DNA from: Candidatus Nanopelagicales bacterium | GTDB lineage: Bacteria > Actinomycetota > Actinomycetes > S36-B12 > UBA5976 | Direction: 5' to 3' | Assembly: GCA_021742025.1 (NCBI GenBank) | Contig: JAIOWT010000009.1 | Location: 1-22,340, forward strand | Length of the DNA: 22,340 nucleotides | Shown: piece by piece, positions 7,529 to 18,224 of the stretch | How positions within the stretch are numbered: position 1 is the first letter of the stretch | How the letters are laid out: every line of letters begins with the position of its first letter | The notes under the pieces: generated by a model | What the model was told of the DNA's origin: nothing | The model's database searches: none | What the model saw: only the letters and a program-made list of their open reading frames with translations | Program-made: the position numbers and the translations under genes

Positions 7529-10468
7529 GTGGTTGATCAATTAATCGTTAGAGGCGCTCGCGAGCACAACCTCAAAGACGTAAACATTGATCTACCAAGA
7601 GATTCCCTTATCGTTTTTACCGGTCTGTCAGGGTCTGGAAAATCATCGCTAGCTTTTGACACCATCTTCGCTGAAGGTCAGCGCAGGTATGTGGAGTCAC
7701 TTTCTGCATATGCTCGCCAGTTCCTTGGTCAAATGGACAAGCCCGATGTGGACTTTATCGAAGGTTTGTCGCCGGCCGTTTCCATCGATCAAAAATCCAC
7801 TAATCGCAATCCGCGTTCAACCGTAGGAACTATTACTGAGGTTTACGATTATCTTCGCTTACTATTTGCTCGCGCGGGTAGGCCACACTGCCCAGATTGT
7901 GGCCGTCCGATTGCGCGGCAATCGCCACAACAAATCGTGGACCGAATTCTTGAAATCAAGGAGGGCACTAGATTTCAACTTTTAGCTCCTGTTATTCGGG
8001 AACGAAAAGGTGAATATGCCGAGCTCTTTCGAAGTCTTCAATCCCAAGGTTTTGCGCGAGCCCGAATCGACGGGGTGGTCTATCCACTAGAAGAGCCACC
8101 TAAGTTAAAGAAACAAGAGAAGCACACCATCGAGGTCGTTGTAGATCGATTGGCAGTTAAGCCAGATGCGGTCCGCAGACTTACCGACAGTGTCGAAACT
8201 GCGTTGCGGCTTTCCAGCGGATTAGTCACGCTTGAGTTTGTAGATCTGCCAGAAGGTGACCCAGAGCGCGAACGCATGTTCAGCGAACACTTGGTCTGTC
8301 TATTCGACGGAAATCAGTTCGAGGAATTAGAGCCAAGGTCTTTTTCTTTTAACTCACCTTTTGGCGCTTGCCCAGAGTGCACTGGTCTTGGAAACAAGAT
8401 GGAGGTTGATCCAGAGTTAGTTATTCCAAACCCAGATCTGAGTCTCGAAGAAGGTGCAATCGATCCTTGGGCCTCAGGTCACATCTTTGACTATTTCTTT
8501 AGGTTAACCAAGGCGCTTTCAAACGAACTTGATTTCGCATTAGACGTTCCTTGGAGGAAGCTTCCAGCGAAAGCACGCACTGCGTTACTGCACGGCAATG
8601 ATCACGAGGTCCAGGTCAAGTACAAAAACAGATACGGCCGTCAGCGCACGTATTCAACTGGTTTTGAAGGCGTAATTCAATACATCGAGCGCAAGCATCA
8701 GGAATCTGAAAGCGATTCCAGTAGAGAAAAACTTGAAGGCTACATGCGGGAAGTACCGTGCCCAGCATGTGCTGGCGCCAGACTGAAGCCACTGTCACTT
8801 GCTGTGACGCTCAATGAAAAGAGCATCGCGGAGATTGCCCAATTGCCAATCGGCGAGTGTGCTGAATTCTTAAAGAAGCTCGAACTTTCGCCCAGGGAGC
8901 GCGCAATTGCAGATCGGGTTCTCAAAGAAGTTAATGAGCGTCTAGCGTTTTTAATTGATGTTGGACTTGACTACTTATCATTGGAAAGATCTGCGGGATC
9001 CCTTGCTGGCGGAGAGGCTCAGCGAATTCGCTTAGCGACTCAGATCGGTAGCGGACTCACGGGTGTGCTTTACGTTCTAGATGAGCCAAGCATCGGACTT
9101 CATCAACGCGACAACCATCGATTAATCGAAACTTTGATTCGACTTCGCGATTTAGGAAACACACTTATTGTTGTTGAACACGATGAAGACACAATTCGAA
9201 CTGCTGACTGGATCGTTGATATTGGTCCTGGTGCTGGAGAGCATGGCGGGCATGTAGTTTCCAGCGGATCGTACGAGCAGTTAATTAACACTAAAGATTC
9301 AATCACTGGCCAGTACCTGTCTGGCAAGCGCGCAATTGAAGTTCCAGCGATTAGGCGACCGTTTGATCGAGATAGATTACTGACGATTCATGGTGCCAAG
9401 GAACATAACCTTGCGGACGTTAAAGTCGACATCCCACTTGGAGTATTTGCGGCTGTGACCGGAGTTTCCGGTTCAGGTAAATCCACTTTGATCAATGACA
9501 TCTTGTATAACGTGTTGGCCCGAGATCTAAATGGCGCCCGCACAGTTCCTGGTCGTCACAAGAAGATTGATGGCATAGACCAGCTGGACAAAGTGGTACA
9601 TGTCGACCAAAGCCCGATTGGCAGAACTCCTAGATCAAACCCGGCGACGTATACCGGGGTATTTGACCACGTCAGGAAACTATTCGCAGAAACACCAGAA
9701 GCGAAAATGCGTGGATATCAACAAGGTCGCTTCTCGTTTAACGTAAAGGGCGGTCGATGCGAGTCGTGCTCTGGTGATGGCACGTTAAAGATTGAAATGA
9801 ACTTCCTGCCAGATGTCTACGTACCTTGCGAAGTTTGCCACGGCGCTAGATATAACCGAGAGACTCTGGAAGTTCACTACAAGAACAAATCCATTAGTGA
9901 TGTCCTTAACATGCCAGTTGAGGAAGCTCTGGCGTTTTTTACGAGCATTCCTGCAATTGCTAGACATCTACAAACTCTGGTGGACGTTGGTTTAGGTTAC
10001 GTCAGGCTTGGTCAGCCTGCTACAACTCTCAGTGGCGGCGAAGCGCAGCGCGTGAAGCTTTCCTCAGAGCTGCAAAAGCGTTCGACCGGTCGCACGGTCT
10101 ATGTTCTGGATGAACCCACAACAGGGCTTCATTTCGAAGATGTAAGGAAACTGCTAATTGTGCTTCACTCGTTGGTGGAGAAGGGCAACACGGTAATTGT
10201 GATTGAACATAACTTGGATGTAATTAAGACCGCAGACTGGATCATCGACATGGGTCCAGAGGGTGGCTCCGGCGGCGGCAAGGTTGTTGTGACTGGAACG
10301 CCAGAACAAGTTGCGAGCCATCCGACTAGCCACACCGCCCGATTCTTAAAGCCGCTGCTAGGAACTAGTTCGGTTAAGTCTGCCCAACCAAAGCAGGTAT
10401 CAAAGAAATCTCCAGCCAAGAAGCCTGCAGCGAAGAAACCTGCAGCTGGAAAATCTACAACTAAGTAG
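7529..10468 (+). CDS. uvrA: Excinuclease ABC subunit A
   Basis: Damage-sensing ATPase that scans DNA as a dimer and loads UvrB. It is 979 residues; most family members are near 940-960. It has two ABC ATPase modules: Walker [10 protein letters not shown] at 32-40 and GVSGSGKST from 645, with signatures LAGGEAQ at 492 and LSGGEAQ at 834, each followed by a DEPS/DEPTTG Walker B. The C-terminal zinc module is intact (C744, C747, C767, C770). The first zinc module is not standard: C257 is followed by LFD rather than a CxxC pair, with C281 and C284 as the second half. Residues 945-979 form an extra Lys/Pro/Ala tail with [13 protein letters not shown]. The GTG start is chosen from the usual N-terminus and from the -10 box six bases upstream. 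No Shine-Dalgarno sequence is visible. Confidence 0.98.
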   Translation: MVDQLIVRGAREHNLKDVNIDLPRDSLIVFTGLSGSGKSSLAFDTIFAEGQRRYVESLSAYARQFLGQMDKPDVDFIEGLSPAVSIDQKSTNRNPRSTVGTITEVYDYLRLLFARAGRPHCPDCGRPIARQSPQQIVDRILEIKEGTRFQLLAPVIRERKGEYAELFRSLQSQGFARARIDGVVYPLEEPPKLKKQEKHTIEVVVDRLAVKPDAVRRLTDSVETALRLSSGLVTLEFVDLPEGDPERERMFSEHLVCLFDGNQFEELEPRSFSFNSPFGACPECTGLGNKMEVDPELVIPNPDLSLEEGAIDPWASGHIFDYFFRLTKALSNELDFALDVPWRKLPAKARTALLHGNDHEVQVKYKNRYGRQRTYSTGFEGVIQYIERKHQESESDSSREKLEGYMREVPCPACAGARLKPLSLAVTLNEKSIAEIAQLPIGECAEFLKKLELSPRERAIADRVLKEVNERLAFLIDVGLDYLSLERSAGSLAGGEAQRIRLATQIGSGLTGVLYVLDEPSIGLHQRDNHRLIETLIRLRDLGNTLIVVEHDEDTIRTADWIVDIGPGAGEHGGHVVSSGSYEQLINTKDSITGQYLSGKRAIEVPAIRRPFDRDRLLTIHGAKEHNLADVKVDIPLGVFAAVTGVSGSGKSTLINDILYNVLARDLNGARTVPGRHKKIDGIDQLDKVVHVDQSPIGRTPRSNPATYTGVFDHVRKLFAETPEAKMRGYQQGRFSFNVKGGRCESCSGDGTLKIEMNFLPDVYVPCEVCHGARYNRETLEVHYKNKSISDVLNMPVEEALAFFTSIPAIARHLQTLVDVGLGYVRLGQPATTLSGGEAQRVKLSSELQKRSTGRTVYVLDEPTTGLHFEDVRKLLIVLHSLVEKGNTVIVIEHNLDVIKTADWIIDMGPEGGSGGGKVVVTGTPEQVASHPTSHTARFLKPLLGTSSVKSAQPKQVSKKSPAKKPAAKKPAAGKSTTK

Positions 10469-10473
10469 TACTC

Positions 10474-12336
10474 GTGCAGATTACGGACCGACCGACAGAT
10501 ATACCGACCAGCCCCGGGGTTTATCGCTGGCGGGACGAGCAGGATCGTGTGATCTATGTCGGCAAGGCAAAGAATCTAAAGAGCCGAATCAATTCCTATT
10601 TTGGAAACGATCTACATCCGCGAACTCAAAGCATGGTTTCTACTGCTAGGAGTTTGGATTGGGTTACGGTGCGAACTGAAACCGAGGCATTGCAACTTGA
10701 GTACGCTTGGATTAAGGAATTTGACCCAAGCTTCAACGTTAGATATCGCGACGATAAAAGCTATCCATACCTTGCCCTATCGACTCAAGAGGATTTCCCA
10801 AGAGCTTTCGTTTATCGAGGAGATAAGCGCAAGGGGGTTACTTACTTTGGTCCATATGTACAGGCCTGGGCGATTCGGGATTCATTAGATCACTTACTGA
10901 GAGTTTTCCCAGTTCGCAGCTGCACCGCTGGTGTGTTTAGAAATGCTAAGGCATCTGGTCGGCCATGCTTACTGGCACACATCGATCGTTGTAGCGCTCC
11001 TTGCATTGGCAAGATAGATGAATCCAGTCATCGCGACTTAGTTAAGCAATTGATGTCATTCATGTCGGGTAACTCAAAAGAAATCATGACTGACATCGCT
11101 CGACGCATGAATGAAGCATCGGTATCCCAAGATTACGAGCAGGCGAGCGTTCTTCGTGATGACTTGGCAGCACTTGAGAGAGTGCTAGAGAAAAGTGTTG
11201 TGGTTTTACCCGATGACACATTCGCTGACATCGTTGGTTTGTCGCATGATGATTTGCAGTCTGCGGTTCAAGTTTTCTCAGTTCGAAGTGGGCGAATTGT
11301 CGGGCAACGCGGCTTCATAATGGAGAACTCGGTTGATGCAACCAGTGAATCCTTGATGACGGATGCACTGATGCACATCTATTCCGGCACCACTAAGGAT
11401 GAAATACCCACCGAAGTGTTAGTGAGTCACGAGCCAGAGAGTGCGAGCAGTTTGGCCGAACTACTAGGAACTATCAGACAGGCACAAATAAGTGTCAGAG
11501 TTCCATCCCGCGGCGATAAGAAAATGTTGATGGATACTGTTCTGATTAATGCGGGACAAGCCCTTGGGCTACATAAGACGAAACGATCTACAGACTTAGT
11601 TACGCGAAGTAAGGCCTTGGCGGAGATTCAAGAAGCACTTGGTTTAACTGATGCGCCATTGCGAATTGAATGTATCGACGTTTCCCATATTTCTGGAACC
11701 AACGTTGTTGCATCTTTGGTGGTATTTGAAGACGGAATTCCCAAGAAGAAGGATTACCGACAGTTCATTATCGAAGATCCCCGAGATGACACCGCGTCGA
11801 TCGCTCAAGTGGTTACTCGCCGATTTAAGGATCACGATGAAAAGCGTCCGTATCGACCAAACCTATTGGTGATAGACGGTGGCTTGCCTCAGGTGAACGC
11901 TGCAGCCAAAGCACTTGAAGCGGCCGGCGTGGGAAATATGCATGTTGTAGGGCTGGCAAAACGCATGGAAGAAATCTGGACTCCAGGGGCTTCGTTTCCT
12001 GTCATCCTGCCAAGAAATAGTGAAGCGCTATTCATGTTGCAACGGGTTCGCGATGAAGCTCATAGATTTGCCATCACACTCCACCGAAATCGTAGGTCAA
12101 AAGGAATGGTCGACAGCGTCCTAGATGATGTTCCCGGTCTAGGTCCGGTAAAGAAGAAAGCAGTGCTGGCTCACTTTGGTTCCCTCAAAAAAGTGGCGGC
12201 CGCCTCAGAAATTGAACTTTCAGAGGTGCCAGGTATTGGTCCGGTTCAAGCGGCACAAATCTGGCAGTTTCTAAATGACGAAGAATCAGGGGAAGTTGCC
12301 GTGAATACTGCGACTGGCGAGATAATTGAATCGTGA
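10474..12336 (+). CDS. uvrC: Excinuclease ABC subunit C
   Basis: Dual-incision endonuclease of nucleotide excision repair, recruited by DNA-bound UvrB. It is 620 residues, normal length. Order seen: N-terminal GIY-YIG nuclease (SPGVYRW near 13-19, VIYVGKAKN near 26-34) for the 3' cut; a Cys-rich stretch; the UVR motif near 220-245 that meets the UvrB tail; an RNase H-like nuclease for the 5' cut with likely catalytic D402, D468 and H530; and a helix-hairpin-helix pair (DDVPGLGPVKKK and VPGIGPVQAAQ) at the C-terminus. The closing NTATGEI segment is a shared actinobacterial ending. GTG 10474 lies five bases after the uvrA stop. I see neither a good Shine-Dalgarno sequence nor a proper -10 box, so translation is probably coupled to uvrA. 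Its TGA overlaps the rapZ GTG by four bases. Confidence 0.97.
   Translation: MQITDRPTDIPTSPGVYRWRDEQDRVIYVGKAKNLKSRINSYFGNDLHPRTQSMVSTARSLDWVTVRTETEALQLEYAWIKEFDPSFNVRYRDDKSYPYLALSTQEDFPRAFVYRGDKRKGVTYFGPYVQAWAIRDSLDHLLRVFPVRSCTAGVFRNAKASGRPCLLAHIDRCSAPCIGKIDESSHRDLVKQLMSFMSGNSKEIMTDIARRMNEASVSQDYEQASVLRDDLAALERVLEKSVVVLPDDTFADIVGLSHDDLQSAVQVFSVRSGRIVGQRGFIMENSVDATSESLMTDALMHIYSGTTKDEIPTEVLVSHEPESASSLAELLGTIRQAQISVRVPSRGDKKMLMDTVLINAGQALGLHKTKRSTDLVTRSKALAEIQEALGLTDAPLRIECIDVSHISGTNVVASLVVFEDGIPKKKDYRQFIIEDPRDDTASIAQVVTRRFKDHDEKRPYRPNLLVIDGGLPQVNAAAKALEAAGVGNMHVVGLAKRMEEIWTPGASFPVILPRNSEALFMLQRVRDEAHRFAITLHRNRRSKGMVDSVLDDVPGLGPVKKKAVLAHFGSLKKVAAASEIELSEVPGIGPVQAAQIWQFLNDEESGEVAVNTATGEIIES
12321..12326 (+). 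promoter_or_regulatory. Possible -10 box for rapZ inside the end of uvrC
   Basis: GATAAT ends six bases before the rapZ GTG (12333), the same spacing as the other predicted leaderless starts, but it lacks the first T of TANNNT. It could give rapZ-yvcK-whiA their own transcript. The four-base overlap with uvrC also allows simple translational coupling, so this is weak. Confidence 0.25.
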
Positions 12337-13199
12337 GTGATTCCCAAATTGATGTAATCTTGGTCACCGGTATGTCTGGGGCTGGAAGATCGACTGCGAC
12401 TCGGGCGCTCGAAGACATTGGATGGTTTGTAGTTGATAACCTGCCACCCACACTCATGACCAATGTTGTGGACTATGTGGCGCAGCGAACTGGCTCTCGA
12501 AAAGTTGCGGTAGTCGCGGACGTTCGCGGTGGACAGCTATTCGAAGAGCTCCGGGACTCATTAACTGCAATTAAGACAGCCGGTCACGACTTGCGCGTGC
12601 TCTTCTTAGAGGCAGGTGATGAAGCGCTGGTGCGAAGGTATGAATCATCTCGTCGACCTCATCCACTGCAACGTGATGACAGCCTGTTAGGTGCGGTGCA
12701 ACGAGAACGTCGTTTGCTTAGTGATCTTCGGGCAGACGCGGACCTGGTCGTCGATACCAGTAACTTAAACGTCCATGAATTACGCAGGTCGATTGAGGCC
12801 TCATTTGGTGATGATGAACATGTGGCATTACGAGCGACGGTCATGTCTTTTGGATTCAAGTACGGTATTCCGGTTGATGCAGACTTAGTAGCAGATCTAC
12901 GCTTCCTACCGAATCCTTACTGGGATCCAAAGTTAAAGGAACTAACCGGACTGGATGCCGCAGTGAACGATTACGTTGTCGCATCGGACCAAGCTCAGGA
13001 GTTTCTGACGAAGTATGCCGAACTGATTGGCTTGGTAGAAGACGGTTATCTTCGCGAAGGCAAAAGGTTTGTGACCATCGCAATGGGATGCACTGGTGGA
13101 AAACATAGAAGTGTTGCAATGGCCGAGAATCTATCTGCCAGATTGGTTAAAGCTGGAGTCGAAGTCCGAGTAGTCCACCGCGACCTGGGACGTGAATAG
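12333..13199 (+). CDS. rapZ: RapZ/YvcJ family RNase adapter, nucleotide-binding protein
   Basis: P-loop NTP-binding protein of the RapZ/YvcJ family, 288 residues. In E. coli RapZ binds small RNAs and guides RNase E to GlmZ, linking to amino-sugar synthesis; in Gram-positives it is an ATP/GTP-binding protein of less clear role. Seen: Walker A GMSGAGRST at 13-21, with Arg where Lys is usual, as I recall for other actinobacteria; a VVDNLPP motif after it; a FLEAGDEALVRRY segment; and the C-terminal GCTGGKHRSVA from 252, the most conserved part of the family. The GTG start overlaps the uvrC stop (GTGA). The TAG stop is followed at once, in the same frame, by the TTG of yvcK. The rapZ-yvcK-whiA order is conserved across many Gram-positives. 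Confidence 0.93.
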   Translation: MSDSQIDVILVTGMSGAGRSTATRALEDIGWFVVDNLPPTLMTNVVDYVAQRTGSRKVAVVADVRGGQLFEELRDSLTAIKTAGHDLRVLFLEAGDEALVRRYESSRRPHPLQRDDSLLGAVQRERRLLSDLRADADLVVDTSNLNVHELRRSIEASFGDDEHVALRATVMSFGFKYGIPVDADLVADLRFLPNPYWDPKLKELTGLDAAVNDYVVASDQAQEFLTKYAELIGLVEDGYLREGKRFVTIAMGCTGGKHRSVAMAENLSARLVKAGVEVRVVHRDLGRE

Positions 13200-14183
13200 T
13201 TGTCTGCCGCACCAGTTCGGTCGGTAGACGTAGTCGCTCTTGGCGGAGGCCATGGGCTAGCTGCCAGTTTGCAGGCACTTCGCAGAGTTACACCGCATCT
13301 AACTGCTGTTGTAGGCGTTAGCGATGATGGTGGCAGCAGCGGCAGGTTGCGGGAAGAGTTTGGAATTGTTCCACCTGGAGACTTGCGCATGGCTTTGGCT
13401 GCACTCTGTGGTGATGACACTTGGGGATCGACCTGGGCGAGAGTTTTACAGCACAGATTTTCTTCAAAGGGTGAATTAGACGGGCACTCACTTGGGAATC
13501 TCCTGATTACCGCACTTTGGGAAGAAACCGACAACTTAGTTGAAGGTCTTGATTGGGTGGCACGCCTACTCGATGCCAAAGGCAAGGTTTTACCGTTGTG
13601 CATTGAACCGCTTGAAATCTACGCAGATGTTCTAACTGCCAGTGGCGAGTCACAACAAGTGCGTGGCCAGGTTCAAGTTGCCACTACGCCTCATGAGATT
13701 CAATCGATTGGGCTTGAACCAAAGAATCCCGTGGTGTGTGACCAAGCCGTTGCAGCTGTTCGTAACGCAGATTTTGTCGTGCTTGGTCCTGGTTCTTGGT
13801 ACACCAGCGTTCTAACACACTTCCAAGTGCCACAAATGGCTCAAGCGCTTCACGAAACAACAGCTACTCGAGTACTTGTTATCAACTTAAAACCACAATC
13901 GGGGGAGACTGAGGGTTACTCGGCTGCCAATTATTTGCAGGTGTTAGCAAGGAGCTACCCAGATTTCAGAGTTGACATAGTTCTTGCTGATATTGATCAC
14001 TTGGGATTGGATCGAAACGAAGTTGAGATCCAACTCCAAGCTCAGGCTGCTGAATCTGGTGCTCGTTTAGTTCTGGCGCCATTGGCAAAGCCAGACGGCC
14101 CATCTGATCGCCATGATCCGACACTCTTAGCCTCGGCGTTCGGTTCAATTTTCGCTCATGGCAGGATAAACCCATGGCAATGA
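13200..14183 (+). CDS. yvcK: YvcK/CofD-like protein (gluconeogenesis factor family)
   Basis: CofD-fold protein of the YvcK/CuvA family, 327 residues. Family members bind UDP-sugars and are needed for normal cell shape, peptidoglycan synthesis or growth on gluconeogenic carbon in Bacillus and mycobacteria; the reaction, if any, is unknown. Seen: nucleotide-binding LGGGHGL at 14-20, [12 protein letters not shown] at 40-51, the PPGDLR motif after it, and the GPGSWYTSV segment. The start is TTG at 13200, directly after the rapZ stop and in the same frame. No ATG or GTG is available before LGGGHG, so TTG is forced. Only a weak GGGA (13187-13190) could serve as ribosome binding site, so re-initiation after rapZ is likely. 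It overlaps whiA by ten bases. Confidence 0.93.
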   Translation: MSAAPVRSVDVVALGGGHGLAASLQALRRVTPHLTAVVGVSDDGGSSGRLREEFGIVPPGDLRMALAALCGDDTWGSTWARVLQHRFSSKGELDGHSLGNLLITALWEETDNLVEGLDWVARLLDAKGKVLPLCIEPLEIYADVLTASGESQQVRGQVQVATTPHEIQSIGLEPKNPVVCDQAVAAVRNADFVVLGPGSWYTSVLTHFQVPQMAQALHETTATRVLVINLKPQSGETEGYSAANYLQVLARSYPDFRVDIVLADIDHLGLDRNEVEIQLQAQAAESGARLVLAPLAKPDGPSDRHDPTLLASAFGSIFAHGRINPWQ

Positions 14184-15143
14184 CAGCAGCAGTTAAAGAC
14201 GAACTAAGTCGTCTACCGGTTACCAAAAAATGCTGTCGTAAAGCTGAGGTGTCAGCCTTGCTTCGATTTGCTGGTGGACTGCACATAGTCAGCGGCAAGA
14301 TCGTCGTAGAAGCAGAGCTTGATACTGGTCAGGCCGCCCGGAGATTGCGCCGAGATCTTGCCGAGATTTTTGGTCACGAAAGCGAAGTTTCGGTTTTGTC
14401 CGGTGCTGGCATACGTAAGGGAAGCCGCTATCTAGTTCGAGTAGCTACCGAGGGCGAGCATCTTGCTAAGCAGGTCGGCCTGGTAGATGGCGGCGGTCGT
14501 CCAATTCGCGGGTTGCCTCCACACATAGTTTCAGCAAGTCTTTGTGATGCCGAAGCGGCTTGGCGCGGCGCCTTCCTGGCGCACGGTTCGCTTACTGAGC
14601 CTGGTAGATCCTCATCGCTTGAAATAACCTGCCCAGGTCCAGAAGCTGCACTTGCCTTAGTAGGTAGTGCGCGACGTTTAGGGATTGCCGCCAAGGCACG
14701 TGAAGTTCGTGGCGTTGATCGAGTCGTAGTTCGAGATGGGGATGCAATCGGTGCACTCTTAACGCGAATTGGTGCACATGAATCTGTTCTAGCTTGGGAA
14801 GAGCGGCGAATGCGTCGGGAAGTACGAGCTACCGCTAATCGATTGGCTAACTTTGATGACGCAAATCTTCGTCGCTCGGCCAGAGCTGCTGTTGCAGCCG
14901 GCGCTCGAGCTGCCAGGGCCATTGAAATTCTGGGAGATGAGATTCCAACGCACTTGTTGGAAGCGGGACAGCTTCGCGTAACTCACCAACAGGCAAGCTT
15001 GGAAGAGTTGGGTGCGCTAGCGGATCCACCTATGACTAAGGACGCCATAGCCGGCAGAATTCGTCGCTTATTGGCTATGGCTGACAAACGGGCCTCTGAC
15101 TTGGGCATCCCTAACACTGAAGCTGGCCTAACGGCTGATATGC

Positions 15144-15154
<11 letters not shown>
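14174..15154 (+). CDS. whiA: DNA-binding protein WhiA
   Basis: Transcription regulator with an N-terminal LAGLIDADG-homing-endonuclease-like fold and a C-terminal helix-turn-helix, 326 residues. In Streptomyces WhiA works with WhiB to switch on sporulation division genes; in Bacillus it affects division and chromosome segregation. This non-sporulating-type genome probably uses it for division control, which is inference. Seen: the N-terminus [15 protein letters not shown], the CC pair at 20-21, the strongly conserved [15 protein letters not shown] and [16 protein letters not shown] segments, and the HTH around 274-306. It reads nearly like Streptomyces WhiA. ATG 14174 has AGGA (14163-14166) seven bases upstream, inside yvcK, and the genes overlap by ten bases. 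Confidence 0.97.
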
Positions 15155-16210
<1,056 letters not shown>

Positions 16211-16214
16211 TTTC

Positions 16215-17405
16215 ATGATTCGTGGCATAGACGACCTAGAGGTTTCAGGAAAAGTAGTTTTCGTAAGGTGCGATCTCAATGTGCCTCTCGAAGCAGGTCA
16301 TATTACTGATGACGGTCGGATTCGTGCCAGTCTGCCAACGCTAAAGGATCTTGCGGATCGCGGCGCTCGAGTAGTAGTTCTTGCTCATCTTGGTCGGCCA
16401 AAGGGAACGCCAGAGGCTAAGTATTCGTTGGCTCCCGCTGCACTCCGACTAGGTGAACTTTTAGGCAGTCAAGTTCCACTGGCACGTGATGTTTGCGGGA
16501 CAAGTGCACAGGAAACAATCTCTGCTCTTGCTAATGGTCAGATTGCAATGTTAGAAAATGTCAGATTTGACGCACGCGAAACAGGTGACGCAATCTCTCG
16601 GCAAGAATTAGCCAAAGCCTGGGCTGAACTTGGTGACCTTTATGTCAGTGATGGGTTCGGTGTTGTTCATCGCGAGCAGGCATCAGTTACGGATCTGGCA
16701 AATGAGTTACCGCATGCAGCTGGTCTGCTAGTTAAAGCTGAAGCAGATGTATTCGCAAAAGTTTTGAGTAACCCGGAACGCCCTTATGCCGTAGTTCTTG
16801 GCGGATCAAAAGTCAGTGACAAACTCAAAGTCATTGATAACCTCATCTCTAACGTCGACAGGTTGTTAATCGGTGGCGGCATGTGCTTTACATTCTTGGC
16901 AGCCAAGGGCTACTCAGTGGGCTCTTCACTTCTGGAAATCGATCAGATTGAGAATGTGAAAGAGATTCTAAATCGGGCAGAGCAATTAAATGTGGAAATT
17001 GTTTTGCCAACTGACATTGTTGTAGCCGATGCATTTGCGGCAGATGCCCAAACCCAAGTTGTCTCGGCAGCTAGCATCCCGGACGGTTGGATGGGTCTGG
17101 ACATTGGGCCAGATTCAATTGCGAGCTTTGAGAAGAGCTTGGCTGATGCCAAAACAATTATGTGGAATGGTCCGATGGGTGTTTTCGAAATGTCAGCATT
17201 TGCTGCTGGTACCAAAGCGGTAGCTGTTGCAATGACTAAGAACTCTGGCATGACAGTCGTTGGCGGTGGTGACTCGGCAGCAGCAGTCCGACTTTTAGGA
17301 ATCGATGAGTCTGGTTTCTCACACATTTCAACTGGTGGCGGGGCAAGTTTGGAATATCTAGAGGGCAAAGAATTGCCTGGCTTATCAGTCCTGGAGGACA
17401 ACTAA
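16215..17405 (+). CDS. pgk: Phosphoglycerate kinase
   Basis: Transfers phosphate from 1,3-bisphosphoglycerate to ADP, the first ATP-making step of lower glycolysis. It is 396 residues, normal. Seen: DLNVPL at 20-25, the LGRPKG substrate loop, the LENVRF segment, GGSKVSDK, the NGPMGVFE nucleotide-binding segment and the closing GGGDSAAAV / [13 protein letters not shown] motifs. An upstream in-frame ATG at 16176 would overlap gap by 35 bases and add 13 unrelated residues, so ATG 16215 is preferred, four bases after the gap stop. There is no clear Shine-Dalgarno sequence, so translation is probably coupled to gap. GGAGG inside its last codons serves tpiA, which starts at the very next base after the stop. 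Confidence 0.97.
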   Translation: MIRGIDDLEVSGKVVFVRCDLNVPLEAGHITDDGRIRASLPTLKDLADRGARVVVLAHLGRPKGTPEAKYSLAPAALRLGELLGSQVPLARDVCGTSAQETISALANGQIAMLENVRFDARETGDAISRQELAKAWAELGDLYVSDGFGVVHREQASVTDLANELPHAAGLLVKAEADVFAKVLSNPERPYAVVLGGSKVSDKLKVIDNLISNVDRLLIGGGMCFTFLAAKGYSVGSSLLEIDQIENVKEILNRAEQLNVEIVLPTDIVVADAFAADAQTQVVSAASIPDGWMGLDIGPDSIASFEKSLADAKTIMWNGPMGVFEMSAFAAGTKAVAVAMTKNSGMTVVGGGDSAAAVRLLGIDESGFSHISTGGGASLEYLEGKELPGLSVLEDN

Positions 17406-18179
17406 ATGGCACGTACCCCGTTAATGGCTGGCAACTGGAAGATGAACCTCAATCACATTGAGGCAATCGCATTAGTTCAAAAGTTGGCATACACATTTAA
17501 TGCCGAAGATTTTGCAGCCCTTGATGTTGCAGTGATCCCACCGTTTACTGACATCCGTTCAGTTCAAACTTTAGTTGATGGTGACAAGTTGGCACTGAAG
17601 TACGGAGCTCAGGACATCGCGAAAGCAGACAAAGGAGCATTCACCGGAGAAATTTCTGGACCAATGTTGGCAAAGCTTGGCTGTACCTTTGTAATCGTTG
17701 GTCACTCCGAGCGTCGTGAATACCACGGTGAAGATAATCAGTCAGTTAATTTGAAAACCCAAGCGGCATTGCGGAATAACTTGATTCCAATCGTTTGCGT
17801 TGGCGAAGGTCTTGAAGTCCGCAAGGCCGGCAATCACGTGGCCTACACACTTGAACAGCTAGATGCTGCACTTCAAGGTATCGCAGCTAATGACGTAGCA
17901 AATTTAGTCATTGCCTATGAACCTGTGTGGGCAATTGGAACTGGGGAAGTAGCTACTCCAGCCGATGCACAAGAGGTGTGTAGCGCAATTAGAGCTCGAA
18001 TTCGTGAGGTTCATGGTTCAGCCGCTGATCAGACTCGCATCCTATATGGAGGCTCAATGAAGGCCGATAATGTGGCTGCCCTAATGCTTGAAGCGGATAT
18101 TGACGGCGGACTAGTGGGCGGAGCCTCGCTAGATCCTGATGAATTCGTCTCGGTTTGTCGCTTCCGATTGCATGCGTAG
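17406..18179 (+). CDS. tpiA: Triose-phosphate isomerase
   Basis: Interconverts dihydroxyacetone phosphate and glyceraldehyde-3-phosphate. It is 257 residues, the normal TIM-barrel length. Active-site residues are all present: the AGNWKMN motif with Lys12, GHSERR with His100, and the [10 protein letters not shown] motif with Glu172, followed by the phosphate-binding YGGSMK near the end. ATG 17406 follows the pgk TAA with no gap, and GGAGG (17393-17397) lies eight bases upstream, so the ribosome binding site is strong. The TAG stop (18177-18179) is also the first half of TAGAAT, a predicted -10 box for secG. Confidence 0.98.
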   Translation: MARTPLMAGNWKMNLNHIEAIALVQKLAYTFNAEDFAALDVAVIPPFTDIRSVQTLVDGDKLALKYGAQDIAKADKGAFTGEISGPMLAKLGCTFVIVGHSERREYHGEDNQSVNLKTQAALRNNLIPIVCVGEGLEVRKAGNHVAYTLEQLDAALQGIAANDVANLVIAYEPVWAIGTGEVATPADAQEVCSAIRARIREVHGSAADQTRILYGGSMKADNVAALMLEADIDGGLVGGASLDPDEFVSVCRFRLHA

Positions 18180-18182
18180 AAT
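18155..18182 (+). promoter_or_regulatory. Possible promoter of secG-rbpA, overlapping the tpiA stop codon
   Basis: TTGTCG (18155-18160) and TAGAAT (18177-18182) are 16 bases apart. The -10 box begins with the tpiA stop codon TAG. Transcription would start near 18189, giving a leader of about 36 bases with AGGTGA (18216-18221) before the secG ATG. Read-through from tpiA is also possible, as no terminator is seen. Confidence 0.4.
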
Positions 18183-18224
18183 AGGGATGTTCGTTCCCAT
18201 GACCCACTATTTAGCAGGTGACCA

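Noticed and set aside
3300..10480. LexA (SOS) boxes controlling uvrB, uvrA or uvrC
   Set aside because: I looked for the actinobacterial palindrome (TCGAAC, four bases, GTTCGA) near each start and saw none; a motif scan of the whole genome would be needed to exclude weak sites.
13046..13603. 185-codon open frame on the minus strand over rapZ/yvcK
   Set aside because: Low-complexity Ser/Arg/Pro translation without recognisable domains, lying across two well-supported plus-strand genes.
14428..14922. 164-codon open frame on the minus strand inside whiA
   Set aside because: Arg/Ala/Ser-rich mirror of a strongly conserved gene; no promoter or ribosome site seen.
16943..17401. 152-codon open frame on the minus strand inside pgk
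   Set aside because: Shadow of pgk, with no recognisable protein features.
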